A DNA stretch of 64,000 nt from Chelativorans sp. Marseille-P2723 (GTDB lineage: Bacteria; Pseudomonadota; Alphaproteobacteria; Rhizobiales; Rhizobiaceae). Position numbers and translations under genes: made by a program. A model generated the notes under the pieces. That model made no database searches. It saw only the letters and a list, made by a program, of their open reading frames with translations, and was not told the origin of the DNA. The stretch spans positions 124,001 to 188,000 of the forward strand of contig NZ_CADDWI010000007.1 in assembly GCF_902809845.1 (NCBI RefSeq), in the 5' to 3' direction. Below are positions 1 through 7,956 of this stretch, piece by piece (positions within the stretch are counted from its first letter, which is position 1; each line of letters starts with the position of its first letter).

Positions 1-611
1 GCGCCCGCCATCCGGATGATCCCGTCTGCCGCGGTGCCGCTGCCGGAAGCAAGCACCCTCCCGCCCTGCAGCGAGAGGATGAAGAGGACGCGCACGCGTT
101 CTGAAATATCAGCGGTGGCGCTTTCCGCCGCCTTGATATCCGCATCGACTGTCCGCGCAAGAGCAGCGGCCTCCTCCGGTATACCGAGGGCGGCGCCTAC
201 GGCCTCTATCTTTTTGACTATGCCGTTTCTGTCATATGTCTCCGGCACCAATCTGAGGGGAACGCGCGCCTTCCGGAGTACCTCCAGTGCTTCTGGCGGC
301 CCGCTTCCTTCCAGCGCGATGATGCCCGTTGGATTCATCGAGAGCACACCTTCCGGCGAGAGCTGGCGCATATAGCCTACATCCGGCAGTTCCAATGCAT
401 CGTCTGGATAAATGCTTGTGCTATCGCGAGCGACCAGACTGTCCTGCTTGCCGAGCGCATAGACGATTTCGGTGATCGAGCCGCCGATCGTCACCAGCCG
501 TGAGGTGTCGGTAATCGTCGTGTCCTCCGCCAGGGCGAAGGACGGAGCGAAGAGCGCCACTGCCAAGAGGCCAGCGCCGCTCTTACGCAGGAAAGGGAAG
601 GGCAGCCTCAC
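1..611 (-). CDS. hmuT: Heme ABC transporter substrate-binding protein HmuT (partial, C-terminus off the window)
   Basis: Periplasmic heme-binding component of an HmuTUV-type importer. About 203 N-terminal residues are visible: a signal peptide of about 28 residues (basic start, hydrophobic stretch, cleavage near FALA/ED), then the region beginning VTIGGSITEIVYALG, typical of the FecB/BtuF-like binding-protein fold, and the helical stretch that follows. The start is taken as GTG at 611 because AGGAG lies 8 nt upstream, just after the hmuS stop; no ATG fits as well. The gene follows hmuS by 10 nt in the order hemP-hmuS-hmuT, the usual rhizobial hmu operon, so hmuU and hmuV are expected to the left of the window. 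Function is assigned from family resemblance and context. Confidence 0.9.
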   Translation of the reverse strand, partial: MRLPFPFLRKSGAGLLAVALFAPSFALAEDTTITDTSRLVTIGGSITEIVYALGKQDSLVARDSTSIYPDDALELPDVGYMRQLSPEGVLSMNPTGIIALEGSGPPEALEVLRKARVPLRLVPETYDRNGIVKKIEAVGAALGIPEEAAALARTVDADIKAAESATADISERVRVLFILSLQGGRVLASGSGTAADGIIRMAG

Positions 612-621
612 AGGGGCGCTC

Positions 622-1680
622 CTATGCTGCCGATTTCTGGCTGAGGCGCGGCAGGTTTTCCACCAGCATGCGCCACTGAGGCCGCTCCTCCTCGCCCTCC
701 TGGCGCTGCCCGAAGAATTGTATGATGAGGTTCCCGGTCGCGTCATAGGCTTCGACGGAGGTGACATGGCCTTCGCTATTAGGCTTGCGCACGGCCCAGG
801 CTTCACTGATGTGGTCGAGGCGCAGATGCAGATGGAAGGTCGGGTCCATCACATTAAGCCAAGGCCCCATCGGCCGGATGTGGGCGATTAAGCCGGTGTG
901 GATCTGTATGCAGCCCCTGTTTCCAACAAAACACATGATGGGCAATGCCTCATTGGCGCTGAGGCGCATCAAGGCTGCCACCGATCCGGTGTCGAGCGGC
1001 CAGGCAAAATCTTCGCCGACGAGCCGTACTGCCTGATGTCGCGACAGGTTCAGCTTGCGCAAAATGCCAACGAACTGGTGCACGTCCGTCATCCGGCTCC
1101 ACCGGTCGCGAAGCTCATTGAGATCCGCCGCTGGCTTCTCCGCTTCGTCGCTGTCATCCCCTGCTTGCGTGATTTGAAGCGCTTGCGATTGATCCTCCGA
1201 CAACAGTTTATCTACAAGTCTGCGGTAGGCTTTTAGGTCGGAGTTAGGCCGCAGATGAATCTTGTGCACAGCTTCGCCGGATGCGTCGAAAAACTGAAGG
1301 CTGCGGCGGACCTCACCGTCGTCCCGCTTCTCTACCGCGAAGCCATGGCGCCATAGTGCCGGAAAGATGCGCAGGTCGATCTGCGCGCCCAGCATCAGCG
1401 CGTGCTGCTTGCCCGTGATAGGCTTGTCATAGACGCCGATTTTCTCGTGGACAGCACTTTCGTTGCGGGTGAGCGCCATGACTTCGCCAATCGCCTCCAT
1501 GCCCAAGAGCAGGTCGTTGACGCGCGGTTCGATCCGCGTCACCGTTTCCCCGCAATAGGCGGCGAGCAATTCAGCTTCGGAAATCCCCATTTGATGCGCA
1601 AGATCGCGCTCACGCATTTTCGGGTTATCCGCTCGTGCCTTTCTAATGGCTGCGGTCTCCGGCCTTTCGGTCTTATCCAT
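622..1680 (-). CDS. hmuS: Heme-degrading / heme trafficking protein HmuS
   Basis: Cytoplasmic protein of the HemS/ChuS/HmuS family, which accepts imported heme and passes it on or degrades it. The 352-residue length and the internal duplication fit the family: an N-terminal half and a related half from about residue 190, where DRWSRMTDVHQFVGILRK repeats the fold of the first part. The segment GNRGCIQIHTG near residue 250 is typical of the second domain. The ATG at 1680 has AGGGGG close upstream. It lies between hemP (11 nt upstream) and hmuT (10 nt downstream), so all three are probably cotranscribed and controlled from the divergent promoter region at 1880-2100. Confidence 0.93.
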   Translation of the reverse strand: MDKTERPETAAIRKARADNPKMRERDLAHQMGISEAELLAAYCGETVTRIEPRVNDLLLGMEAIGEVMALTRNESAVHEKIGVYDKPITGKQHALMLGAQIDLRIFPALWRHGFAVEKRDDGEVRRSLQFFDASGEAVHKIHLRPNSDLKAYRRLVDKLLSEDQSQALQITQAGDDSDEAEKPAADLNELRDRWSRMTDVHQFVGILRKLNLSRHQAVRLVGEDFAWPLDTGSVAALMRLSANEALPIMCFVGNRGCIQIHTGLIAHIRPMGPWLNVMDPTFHLHLRLDHISEAWAVRKPNSEGHVTSVEAYDATGNLIIQFFGQRQEGEEERPQWRMLVENLPRLSQKSAA

Positions 1681-1691
1681 TCACTTCCCCC

Positions 1692-1877
1692 TTACTTATT
1701 CAGAATGAGCTTGCCCTGACGCGTGATCTTCAGGCGATAAAGAGAACCGGCATGTTCAATGGCGATCTCCGTCGCGCCCGAAAAAAGCTCCCGGCTCGAA
1801 TAGGTCCTGACCAGCGGCAACGGGCGGAGGGTGGTAGAGCCACGCTCCTGGCTCTTGGAAGAATCGTTATACGGCAT
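1692..1877 (-). CDS. hemP: Hemin uptake protein HemP (HmuP)
   Basis: Small protein of 61 residues if started at the ATG at 1877; an upstream ATG at 1940 would add 21 residues but lacks family resemblance. The C-terminal half, with YSSRELFSGATEIAIEHAG then YRLKITRQGKLILNK, is the conserved HemP/HmuP core. In rhizobia and Bradyrhizobium, HmuP is known as a co-activator needed for heme receptor expression; that role is by homology only. It is the first gene of the minus-strand operon and diverges from the heme receptor gene, with two iron-regulatory boxes between them. Confidence 0.88.
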   Translation of the reverse strand: MPYNDSSKSQERGSTTLRPLPLVRTYSSRELFSGATEIAIEHAGSLYRLKITRQGKLILNK

Positions 1878-1982
1878 GCTGCAATGCTCGCGGCTATTCA
1901 CGGAACAATGCCTTTCTGGCTGTTCGCGCCGGGCTTGCAATGCTGGCTGGGCGCCGTAATCAAGTGCGATTGCTGTTTATGT

Positions 1983-1997
1983 TGACAGTCAGTATCA
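1983..1997. promoter_or_regulatory. IRO box 1 (putative RirA site)
   Basis: Exact TGA-N9-TCA, extended to TTGA-N9-TCAA. This is the iron-responsive operator recognised by RirA, the Rrf2-family iron regulator of Rhizobiales. It lies about 105 bp upstream of hemP and 111 bp upstream of the receptor gene, so it could serve either side. Binding is inferred. Confidence 0.7.
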
Positions 1998-2020
1998 AGT
2001 TTTTTAGGAGATGCAATAGT

Positions 2021-2035
2021 TGAGTTGCGCAGTCA
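2021..2035. promoter_or_regulatory. IRO box 2 (putative RirA site)
   Basis: Second exact TGA-N9-TCA, again extended to TTGA-N9-TCAA, starting 38 bp after the first. It overlaps a possible -35 element (TTGAGT at 2020-2025), with a -10-like TGAATA 17 bp further on, which would place the box on the receptor promoter. Two perfect boxes in one 231-bp divergent region strongly suggest iron-dependent repression of both operons. Confidence 0.7.
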
Positions 2036-2108
2036 AGTATCCTGAATAATCAATGCGAGCAAGCGATGAAGCCAGCCAGCATGATCTCGTTTCAAAGGAG
2101 TATCGGAA

Positions 2109-4280
2109 ATGGGGTTGGCATCTGGCGATTCGGCCTTGCTTCGGGCGGGCAGAGCGGGCCGTTGCAGCCACGCATTCCTTCTCGCGGGAACAGCAGTTGC
2201 ATCATTTTTTGCCGTTGTAGCGTCAGCGCAAGAAAGGGAGCCGGTTGCTGCTGAACCAGCGCAGCCAGGGCAGGCGGACACTACACTTCTCGACCGGATC
2301 ACTATCATCAGCCGTACCGGCGAAACGCCGATCGAGACCATGGCTTCAGTAAGCCAGGTTGAGGGGGAACAGCTTGAGCGCCGCATGGCAAGCACGCCGC
2401 AGGATTTGCTGTTCAGCGTACCCGGCGTTTCCGTTCAGGCGGATTCCAAGCGCGTCGCCTCCAGCGTCAATATAAGGGGGCTTCAGGATTTCGGGCGCGT
2501 AGCAGTCATCGTCGACGGGGCGCGGCAGAATTTCCAGCGTTCCGGCCACGGCACGCAAAGCATGGTCTTCATAGACCCTGAACTCGTGCAGCAGGTGGAT
2601 GTCATCCGCGGCCCCGTCGCGAACACCTATGGTTCGGGAGCCATTGGCGGTGTTGTTTTCTTCGACACCAAGGATGCGGAAGACTTCCTGCTGCCGCACG
2701 AGACATACGCCGTCTCTACGACCGGGCGGCTGGAAACTAATGGCCCGGGTTGGACGAACAGCACGGTGGGTGCTTACCGCGTCACCGAGTCCTTCGACGT
2801 GCTCGGCAACATCGTCTGGCGCGACAATTCAGATTACAGAGACGGGAGCGGCGACCTGTCGGAAGGCACCGGGTTCGACGTCTTGAGCGGACTTGTGAAG
2901 TCGACGATCCGTCCGACGGAAAACAGCGAGCTCAAGCTGGGATGGATGGGCGCGGATGATGGCTGGGTCGAGGGTCTCGACAGATATGATGTCGGCCTGA
3001 AACAGAACACCTTTACGGCGCGCTACCACATGGCCGACCCGGATCAGCCATGGCTCGACCTGCATGTGAACACGGCCTACAGCCGCACCGGATTGGACCA
3101 GACATTCCTGCAGGACGCGGCGCAATATCACTCCGGCACAGGTATGCCCATCGTTATACCGGCAGGCTCCCGCACTACTTACGATCTTGACACGCTCGGC
3201 GTTGATGTTTGGAACACCTCGCGCTTCGCGACGGGGCCTCTCGACCACGAATTGACCTATGGTGGCGACTGGCTTTCCGATGATGTGGAGACGGAAAGCC
3301 CAGCGGGTGGCAGCGACGTTTATACACCTTCGGGGAAGCGGCGCGTCTGGGGCGCCTATATCCAGGACAAGATCCGCTTTGACTGGTTCGAGATCGTCGG
3401 TGCACTGCGTTATGACAGTTACAGCCTCGACGGCGCCTCCGGTGAAAGCTCCGGGGACCGCCTGTCGCCGCGCCTGACAGTCGGCATCTCCCCCTTCGAG
3501 GGCGGTGCGATGAGCGGCCTTCAGTTCTACGGCACCTATGCCGAAGGATACCGTTCGCCCACGGTTACAGAAACCCTGATGAGCGGCCTTCACCCCAATG
3601 GCGTTGTTTTCCCATTCCTGCCTAATCCGGACCTGAGACCGGAAACAGCCAAAACCTGGGAACTCGGCATCAATTACGGGGTTGACGGCCTTTTTCACGG
3701 GGATGACCGGCTGCGCCTCAAGGCGGCTTACTTCCACAACGATATCAGCGACTATATCGGCCTGCGGGAGCTTTCCGCGTTCGATCCGACGGCCGGGTGC
3801 CCCTTCGTTCCGGGGCCGGGGCGGATCCCCATCTGCAACCGGTACGAAAATTTCGCCGAAGCGCGTATACAGGGTTTTGAACTTGAAGGCATCTACGATG
3901 CTGGCGCCTACTTTGGCGGCCTCAGCGTCTCGCTCATGGATGGATACAGGGTGAGCGAGGGCGTCAGGGAGGATCTGATCGACATTCCTTCCTCGCAGGT
4001 GACGGCGCAACTCGGGGTGCGGCTTCTTGAAGAAAGGCTGACGCTGGGCGGTGAGGTCCAGTACAACGCGGCTCCCGACGGCAATGACTATGCGGACGAC
4101 TACACGCTGGTGAATCTGTTCGCCAGCTACCGCGCGACCGACAACTTCCGTTTCGACCTGCGCGCCGACAACATCTTCGACGTGAAGTACGCCCATCCGT
4201 TGAACGCAAGCACGACCACGCCCGTCTATGAGCCGGGAATCAACATCAAGCTGGCGGCGACGCTTCGCTTTGGAGGTTAG
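2109..4280 (+). CDS. hmuR: TonB-dependent heme receptor
   Basis: Outer-membrane receptor of 723 residues. Signal peptide up to about residue 40 (VVASA/QE); TonB box near residues 64-67 (ITII); plug domain from about 70 to 200, including SVNIRGLQDFGRVAVIVDG; then the beta-barrel ending in an aromatic/glycine terminus. The heme-receptor signature is visible as YRSP (481-484), His495 and NPDL (506-509), which match the FRAP-His-NPNL heme-binding region. AAAGGAG precedes the ATG by 9 nt. It is first in an operon with a secreted protein, exbB, exbD, exbD-like and tonB, which presumably energise it. The two IRO boxes upstream imply induction by iron limitation. Confidence 0.93.
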   Translation: MGLASGDSALLRAGRAGRCSHAFLLAGTAVASFFAVVASAQEREPVAAEPAQPGQADTTLLDRITIISRTGETPIETMASVSQVEGEQLERRMASTPQDLLFSVPGVSVQADSKRVASSVNIRGLQDFGRVAVIVDGARQNFQRSGHGTQSMVFIDPELVQQVDVIRGPVANTYGSGAIGGVVFFDTKDAEDFLLPHETYAVSTTGRLETNGPGWTNSTVGAYRVTESFDVLGNIVWRDNSDYRDGSGDLSEGTGFDVLSGLVKSTIRPTENSELKLGWMGADDGWVEGLDRYDVGLKQNTFTARYHMADPDQPWLDLHVNTAYSRTGLDQTFLQDAAQYHSGTGMPIVIPAGSRTTYDLDTLGVDVWNTSRFATGPLDHELTYGGDWLSDDVETESPAGGSDVYTPSGKRRVWGAYIQDKIRFDWFEIVGALRYDSYSLDGASGESSGDRLSPRLTVGISPFEGGAMSGLQFYGTYAEGYRSPTVTETLMSGLHPNGVVFPFLPNPDLRPETAKTWELGINYGVDGLFHGDDRLRLKAAYFHNDISDYIGLRELSAFDPTAGCPFVPGPGRIPICNRYENFAEARIQGFELEGIYDAGAYFGGLSVSLMDGYRVSEGVREDLIDIPSSQVTAQLGVRLLEERLTLGGEVQYNAAPDGNDYADDYTLVNLFASYRATDNFRFDLRADNIFDVKYAHPLNASTTTPVYEPGINIKLAATLRFGG

Positions 4281-4284
4281 ACGA

Positions 4285-4710
4285 ATGAAGGAATGGAGCC
4301 GTTACGCATGGCTTTCGGCCTGCCTGGTCCTTGTCTGGCCGCAGGCATATGCGGAGGCGAAGACCACCATCGAACTGGAACTCAATGCACTCGAAGCGCG
4401 GGGTGCGGGCTGCCGCATGACGTTTGTAATCTCCAATGGGCTGAACGCCGACATCGGCAGGGCCGCATTCGAGCTTGCCCTTTTCGGCGGGCAGGGACTT
4501 GTCGAAGGGCTGACGGTTGTCGACTTCGGAAGCCTGCCGAAAGGCAAGACGAAGGTGAGCCAGTTCGATCTTGCTAAGATAGCCTGCGAGAACATCTCAC
4601 GTGTTCTCGTCAACGATGTTGCAGAATGTAGCGGACCGGGGATCGACGCGGAAACTTGCTTAAGGAGCCTTTCAACCACCACCAGAAGCGAAACAGGTTT
4701 CGGGAGCTAG
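4285..4710 (+). CDS. Small secreted protein of the heme receptor/TonB operon, unknown function
   Basis: Predicted 141-residue exported protein. It has a signal peptide (MKEWSRYAWLSACLVLVWP, cleavage near AYAEA at about 24) and a mature part of about 118 residues with four cysteines (in GAGCRM, IACEN, AECSG and ETCLR), compatible with two disulfides in the periplasm. GGAGG lies 8 nt before the ATG, and the gene starts just after the receptor stop and ends 2 nt before exbB, so it is firmly inside the operon. I do not recognise a characterised family. A role in heme transfer or as a periplasmic accessory of the TonB complex is only a guess from position. Confidence 0.8.
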   Translation: MKEWSRYAWLSACLVLVWPQAYAEAKTTIELELNALEARGAGCRMTFVISNGLNADIGRAAFELALFGGQGLVEGLTVVDFGSLPKGKTKVSQFDLAKIACENISRVLVNDVAECSGPGIDAETCLRSLSTTTRSETGFGS

Positions 4711-4712
4711 AA

Positions 4713-5405
4713 ATGCTGGAAGCGATTCGATCCATCTTGTCGCTCGGCGGCCCCGTGGTCGCTGTTCTTCTTGTTTTATCCATCTTCGCGTTGGCGCTGA
4801 TCCTGCTGAAGGCATGGCAGTTTGCGGCAGAAAGGGTGGGCTTGCATGGCCGGGCGCGCCAAGCGGTGGTAGCGTGGCAGCAGGGCCGGGGCTCGGAGGC
4901 CATTGAGTTTCTACAGGCCGACCCATCGCCGCTGGGAGCAGCCTTGTTTCGCGCAATCGCAATGAGTGTTCATCGCGCGTCTCGGCGGGACATCGAAGAA
5001 GAGGTGCAGCGTATTGCGACCGAGCGCCTCCATGCTCTGCAGAAGGGCTTCCGTGCGCTCGATGCTGTCGCCCAGGTAGCACCGCTACTGGGGCTCTTCG
5101 GCACGGTACTCGGCATGATCGAGGCATTCCGCCAGCTTCAGGGCGCCGGAAGCGCCGTCGATCCTTCGCTGCTTGCGGGCGGCATCTGGGTCGCATTGCT
5201 CACCACGGCCGTGGGACTGGCCGTGGCCATGCCCGTCTCGTTGGTCCTGACGTGGTTCGAGACGCGGCTTGAGAACGAGCGCGTTTCGATCGAGACGATG
5301 ACCCTGGCCGTTCTGGGGCATGCAACCGGCAACTCCGTGGCTGACGAGGACTGCAAAACCGCATCCAGCCACGAAAGAAGGGAGATGCCGGCCCATGCGC
5401 ATTGA
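4713..5405 (+). CDS. exbB: ExbB-like proton channel protein (MotA/TolQ/ExbB family)
   Basis: Inner-membrane subunit that forms the pentameric channel around ExbD and passes proton-motive force to TonB. 230 residues, close to the usual length. Three membrane segments: about 10-32, the segment around GLFGTVLGMIEAF (about 125-145), and the one containing LLTTAVGLAVAMPVS (about 160-180), the conserved TM2-TM3 core of the family. The ATG at 4713 has GGGAG 6 nt upstream and starts 2 nt after the previous stop; a longer frame from 4656 lacks support. It overlaps exbD by 11 nt, implying translational coupling. Confidence 0.9.
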   Translation: MLEAIRSILSLGGPVVAVLLVLSIFALALILLKAWQFAAERVGLHGRARQAVVAWQQGRGSEAIEFLQADPSPLGAALFRAIAMSVHRASRRDIEEEVQRIATERLHALQKGFRALDAVAQVAPLLGLFGTVLGMIEAFRQLQGAGSAVDPSLLAGGIWVALLTTAVGLAVAMPVSLVLTWFETRLENERVSIETMTLAVLGHATGNSVADEDCKTASSHERREMPAHAH

Positions 5406-5784
5406 ACTTGCCGTGCGGCGCCGGCGGAACGTTTCGCTTACCTCACTCATAGACATCATCTTCCTGCTGCTTCTGTTCTTCATGCTGTCATCCACTTTCA
5501 CGCGCTTTGCTGAAGTGGAAATCTCCGGTGGCCGCGCGGTTGCTGGGGCACAAGTCGAAACTCCCGATATTCTCATGCGCCTTGATGAGAAGGGCTGGAG
5601 CGTGAATGGTGGCCCGGCGGTTCCCGGCCGGGAGGCCATGGCCGAACTCCGGCGCCTTGAAGAGGAGGTGGGGGCGGCAACCCTCGTCATCCTCGCTCGC
5701 GGCGAGGCAACGTCCCAGATGCTTATCGAGGCCGTTGAGCGCATCCGCGGCCAGAGCAAGCTTCAGGTTTCGGTGGCGCGATGA
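5395..5784 (+). CDS. exbD: ExbD biopolymer transport protein (canonical copy)
   Basis: 129-residue ExbD/TolR family protein: short cytoplasmic N-terminus rich in Arg, one membrane helix (about 14-36, with SLIDIIFLLLLFFM) and a periplasmic domain. The essential transmembrane Asp is present as Asp20, equivalent to Asp25 of E. coli ExbD. The start at 5395 is inside the exbB 3' end with GGGAG 10 nt upstream. It overlaps the next gene by 4 nt (ATGA). Together with ExbB it should supply energy to TonB. Confidence 0.9.
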   Translation: MRIELAVRRRRNVSLTSLIDIIFLLLLFFMLSSTFTRFAEVEISGGRAVAGAQVETPDILMRLDEKGWSVNGGPAVPGREAMAELRRLEEEVGAATLVILARGEATSQMLIEAVERIRGQSKLQVSVAR

Positions 5785-6179
5785 CAGTGCGACTTTCCCG
5801 TCCGCCGGTCAGGCGGCAGGCCGAGAGCACGATCGCGCTCATCAATATCGTGTTCCTCATGCTCATCTTCTTCCTGATCGCAGGAACGCTTGCGCCGCCT
5901 CTGGATGGAGAGGTCACGCTGATCTCCACTACCGATGCGCAGCCGGTTGCGCCGCCGGATGCGCTTTTCATCACCGCGGAAGGGTCGGTACGAGCCGCGG
6001 GCAAGCAGATCGTTTTGGAAGAATGGATGGCAGAGAAGGTGGGCGCGAGCGGAGGCGAAGCGCCCTTGGTGAGCGTTGCAGCCGATAGGGACCTTCCGGC
6101 GGAGCGGCTAGTCGATTTCGTGGCGGCGCTACGTGCCGCAGGTGCCGGCACGATCCGGATCGTGACTGAAAGGCAATGA
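5781..6179 (+). CDS. Second ExbD-like protein with the channel Asp replaced by Asn
   Basis: 132-residue ExbD/TolR homologue directly after exbD, overlapping it by ATGA and overlapping tonB by ATGA. It has the same plan: basic N-terminus, one membrane helix (about 17-38) and a periplasmic domain of about 90 residues. In the helix the motif is ALINIVFLMLIFFL, so the position of the conserved proton-carrying Asp is Asn22 (AAT, 5844-5846). Apart from this the helix is well kept, and the gene shows no frameshift, so it looks functional but unable to carry protons by itself. It may form mixed dimers with the canonical ExbD inside the ExbB ring. Confidence 0.87.
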   Translation: MTVRLSRPPVRRQAESTIALINIVFLMLIFFLIAGTLAPPLDGEVTLISTTDAQPVAPPDALFITAEGSVRAAGKQIVLEEWMAEKVGASGGEAPLVSVAADRDLPAERLVDFVAALRAAGAGTIRIVTERQ

Positions 6180-7180
6180 CCAGAAGCACATTGAACTGGG
6201 TTGTCGCCATTGCGCTGTCGCTGGTGCTCCACGCGTCGGCGGCCGCAATGCTCGCAGGAACCATGGACGGGACCCGGATAGAAGGCGGCAGCGCCACCAC
6301 TGAAATTGCGGTGCTTGGAAACGCTTTCGAGGAGATGGTAGCGGCGGGTGAGGGCAATGACCATTCCGCAGCCATAGCGACTCCGGCGAAAAGCGTTTTG
6401 CGGCCGGTAGAGCCAGAGACGGTGGCGATTGCGCCAACACCTTCTACCCAAGCGGTGTCGCCAACCGGGGCTGCTCTGTCCAAGCCGGTGGCTGCCGAGA
6501 CCGTGACGGCTGAAGCAATCCAGCGGAAAGCGGATGTAGTCGTTGCGGCCGCTTCGGAACCTGCGGGGGAAGCCCGGGAACAGGAAGCGGTTGTCACGGA
6601 AGCGCCGGAAGCGACGCGGGCAGAACCGGCAGAGGAAACGCACCGGGAACTGGATGCATTGCAGCGCATCCCCATGCCGACGCCGCGCCCAGACTATACG
6701 CCGCCCCAGCAGACGCGCGCCAAGCCCCCTGCTGCCAAACAGCCCGCCAGGCAGGCGCGCCCTGCACCGGCAGCAGGTTCGGGTGGCGCGCAGGAGAGGG
6801 ACGCACGGCGAGGTGCCGCAGAGGGAGGCATGACAGGACGCAGCGTTTGGGCCCGGGCGCAAGGCGCGGTTTCCAGCCGGGCCGGCAGCGCTGCCGTCAC
6901 GAACTATCAGGGGAAGGTTCAAGCGAAGCTGCGCCGGGCGCAACGTTATCCCCCCGAGGCGCGGCGGGACAGAGTGCAGGGCGAGGCGCATGTCGCCTTC
7001 ACCATATCGCGGGACGGGAGCGTAGGCTCCATCACGGTCGTTCGCAGTTCCGGCGTGCCGCTTCTCGATCAAGCGGCGGTGGAGACGGTTCGCCGGGCGG
7101 CGCCCTTTCCCCCTATTCCGACAGAAATCGGTAGGGCAAGCTGGGCCTTCACCGTGCCGATGAGCTTCACGATAAGGTAG
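6176..7180 (+). CDS. tonB: TonB energy transducer
   Basis: 334-residue TonB family protein. N-terminal membrane anchor (about 5-27), a long periplasmic linker rich in Pro, Ala and Glu (about 60-230) and a C-terminal TonB domain (about 245-334) with the typical KLRRAQRYPPEARRDR start (YP motif) and the end FTVPMSFTIR. It spans the periplasm and contacts the TonB box of the outer-membrane receptor. It is the last gene of the receptor operon, overlapping the exbD-like gene by 4 nt, which suggests a TonB system dedicated to heme uptake. Confidence 0.92.
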   Translation: MTRSTLNWVVAIALSLVLHASAAAMLAGTMDGTRIEGGSATTEIAVLGNAFEEMVAAGEGNDHSAAIATPAKSVLRPVEPETVAIAPTPSTQAVSPTGAALSKPVAAETVTAEAIQRKADVVVAAASEPAGEAREQEAVVTEAPEATRAEPAEETHRELDALQRIPMPTPRPDYTPPQQTRAKPPAAKQPARQARPAPAAGSGGAQERDARRGAAEGGMTGRSVWARAQGAVSSRAGSAAVTNYQGKVQAKLRRAQRYPPEARRDRVQGEAHVAFTISRDGSVGSITVVRSSGVPLLDQAAVETVRRAAPFPPIPTEIGRASWAFTVPMSFTIR

Positions 7181-7250
7181 CCTCCTGGCGGTGCGGCGAG
7201 CGGTAGAAACCTCGCGGTAAATGCATGCAGCTTAAAAGCGCATAAAGAAG

Positions 7251-7277
7251 ACGGGCCGGGGTTTGGCCCCGGCCCGT
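7251..7277 (-). terminator. Strong hairpin, probable terminator of the lipoprotein gene
   Basis: Perfect 11-bp GC-rich stem (7251-7261 with 7267-7277) and 5-nt loop. On the minus strand it is followed by a T-rich stretch (tcttcttt), and it lies 39 bp beyond the lipoprotein stop. It also lies 70 bp after the tonB stop, so it may work in both directions. Confidence 0.65.
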
Positions 7278-7315
7278 TGCCGATCATCCGCCAGTCTGCG
7301 GTGGAAATTAACTTA

Positions 7316-7582
7316 TCAGTAGCCTCTCGGGCACGCAGCCGTGTATTGGCGGCCATACTGGTCACGATAGACGCACTGGCCGCTGCCCTCGGCTGCACGT
7401 CCTATCAGCGCACCAGCAATCGCACCGGCAGCACCGCCGATCACCGCACCTTCAAGTTCGTCGCCGGCAACAGCCGCGCCTATGGCAGCGCCACCAACGC
7501 CCCCGATCGCCGCGCCCTGTTGAGTTGGGGTGCAAGCAGCAAGGGCAATCAAAAACGGGATCGTCAGAATCGCTTTCTTCAT
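7316..7582 (-). CDS. Glycine-zipper lipoprotein
   Basis: 88-residue lipoprotein precursor. The lipobox LAAC puts the lipidated Cys at about residue 17. The mature part is a glycine zipper of the GGVGGAAIGAAVAG type (about 25-62) with a short C-terminal tail containing two Cys and YGRQY. Such proteins of the 17-kDa antigen or YMGG type anchor in the outer or inner membrane; the exact role is unknown. GGAG is 6-7 nt before the ATG. It is a single gene, separated from tonB and bacA by intergenic regions. Confidence 0.85.
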   Translation of the reverse strand: MKKAILTIPFLIALAACTPTQQGAAIGGVGGAAIGAAVAGDELEGAVIGGAAGAIAGALIGRAAEGSGQCVYRDQYGRQYTAACPRGY

Positions 7583-7956
7583 AGGTCTCTCCAGGATAAA
7601 ACTGCACCACGCCCAATCCGCTATCAGGCAAATTGTTCCAGATCGCGAACGCCGGATGCTTCGGTTCCATGGTAGGGAGAGTCAACCAACAGAAGGTTAA
7701 ACGGCGTAATGCTATTTATATAGCGCCCTCTTTTTAGCCGTCATCTTGCCGCAGGACGGCCAAATATAGCCGAGTGGCAGATTTTCGACTCAATCTGCAT
7801 TAAAGAGACTGCTACTGTCATCCCCGACCGGAAACCGGCGGCTCATGAGCGTCTTTTAACCATTGTTCTGACACAGATGCCTCAATAAGATGCCCGCCGC
7901 AAACAGGGCCTGATCGGATCCGATCCCGTTCCGCCTTCACCTTCCAAAGAGCGCAC
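7583..7956. other. Intergenic region between lipoprotein gene and bacA
   Basis: 374 bp without a convincing gene. It must contain the divergent promoters of the lipoprotein gene and bacA. The one clear structure is a perfect 14-bp palindrome, GATCGGATCCGATC, at 7912-7925, ending 31 bp before the bacA ATG. The part around 7715-7740 is AT-rich. No confident promoter was identified. Confidence 0.5.

Noticed and set aside
2829-4196. 455-codon minus-strand frame under the heme receptor gene
   Set aside because: Shadow of the receptor; composition and lack of any domain show it is non-coding.
5723-7072. 449-codon minus-strand frame under exbD2-tonB
   Set aside because: Antisense of tonB operon with no known motif; the plus-strand genes are certain.
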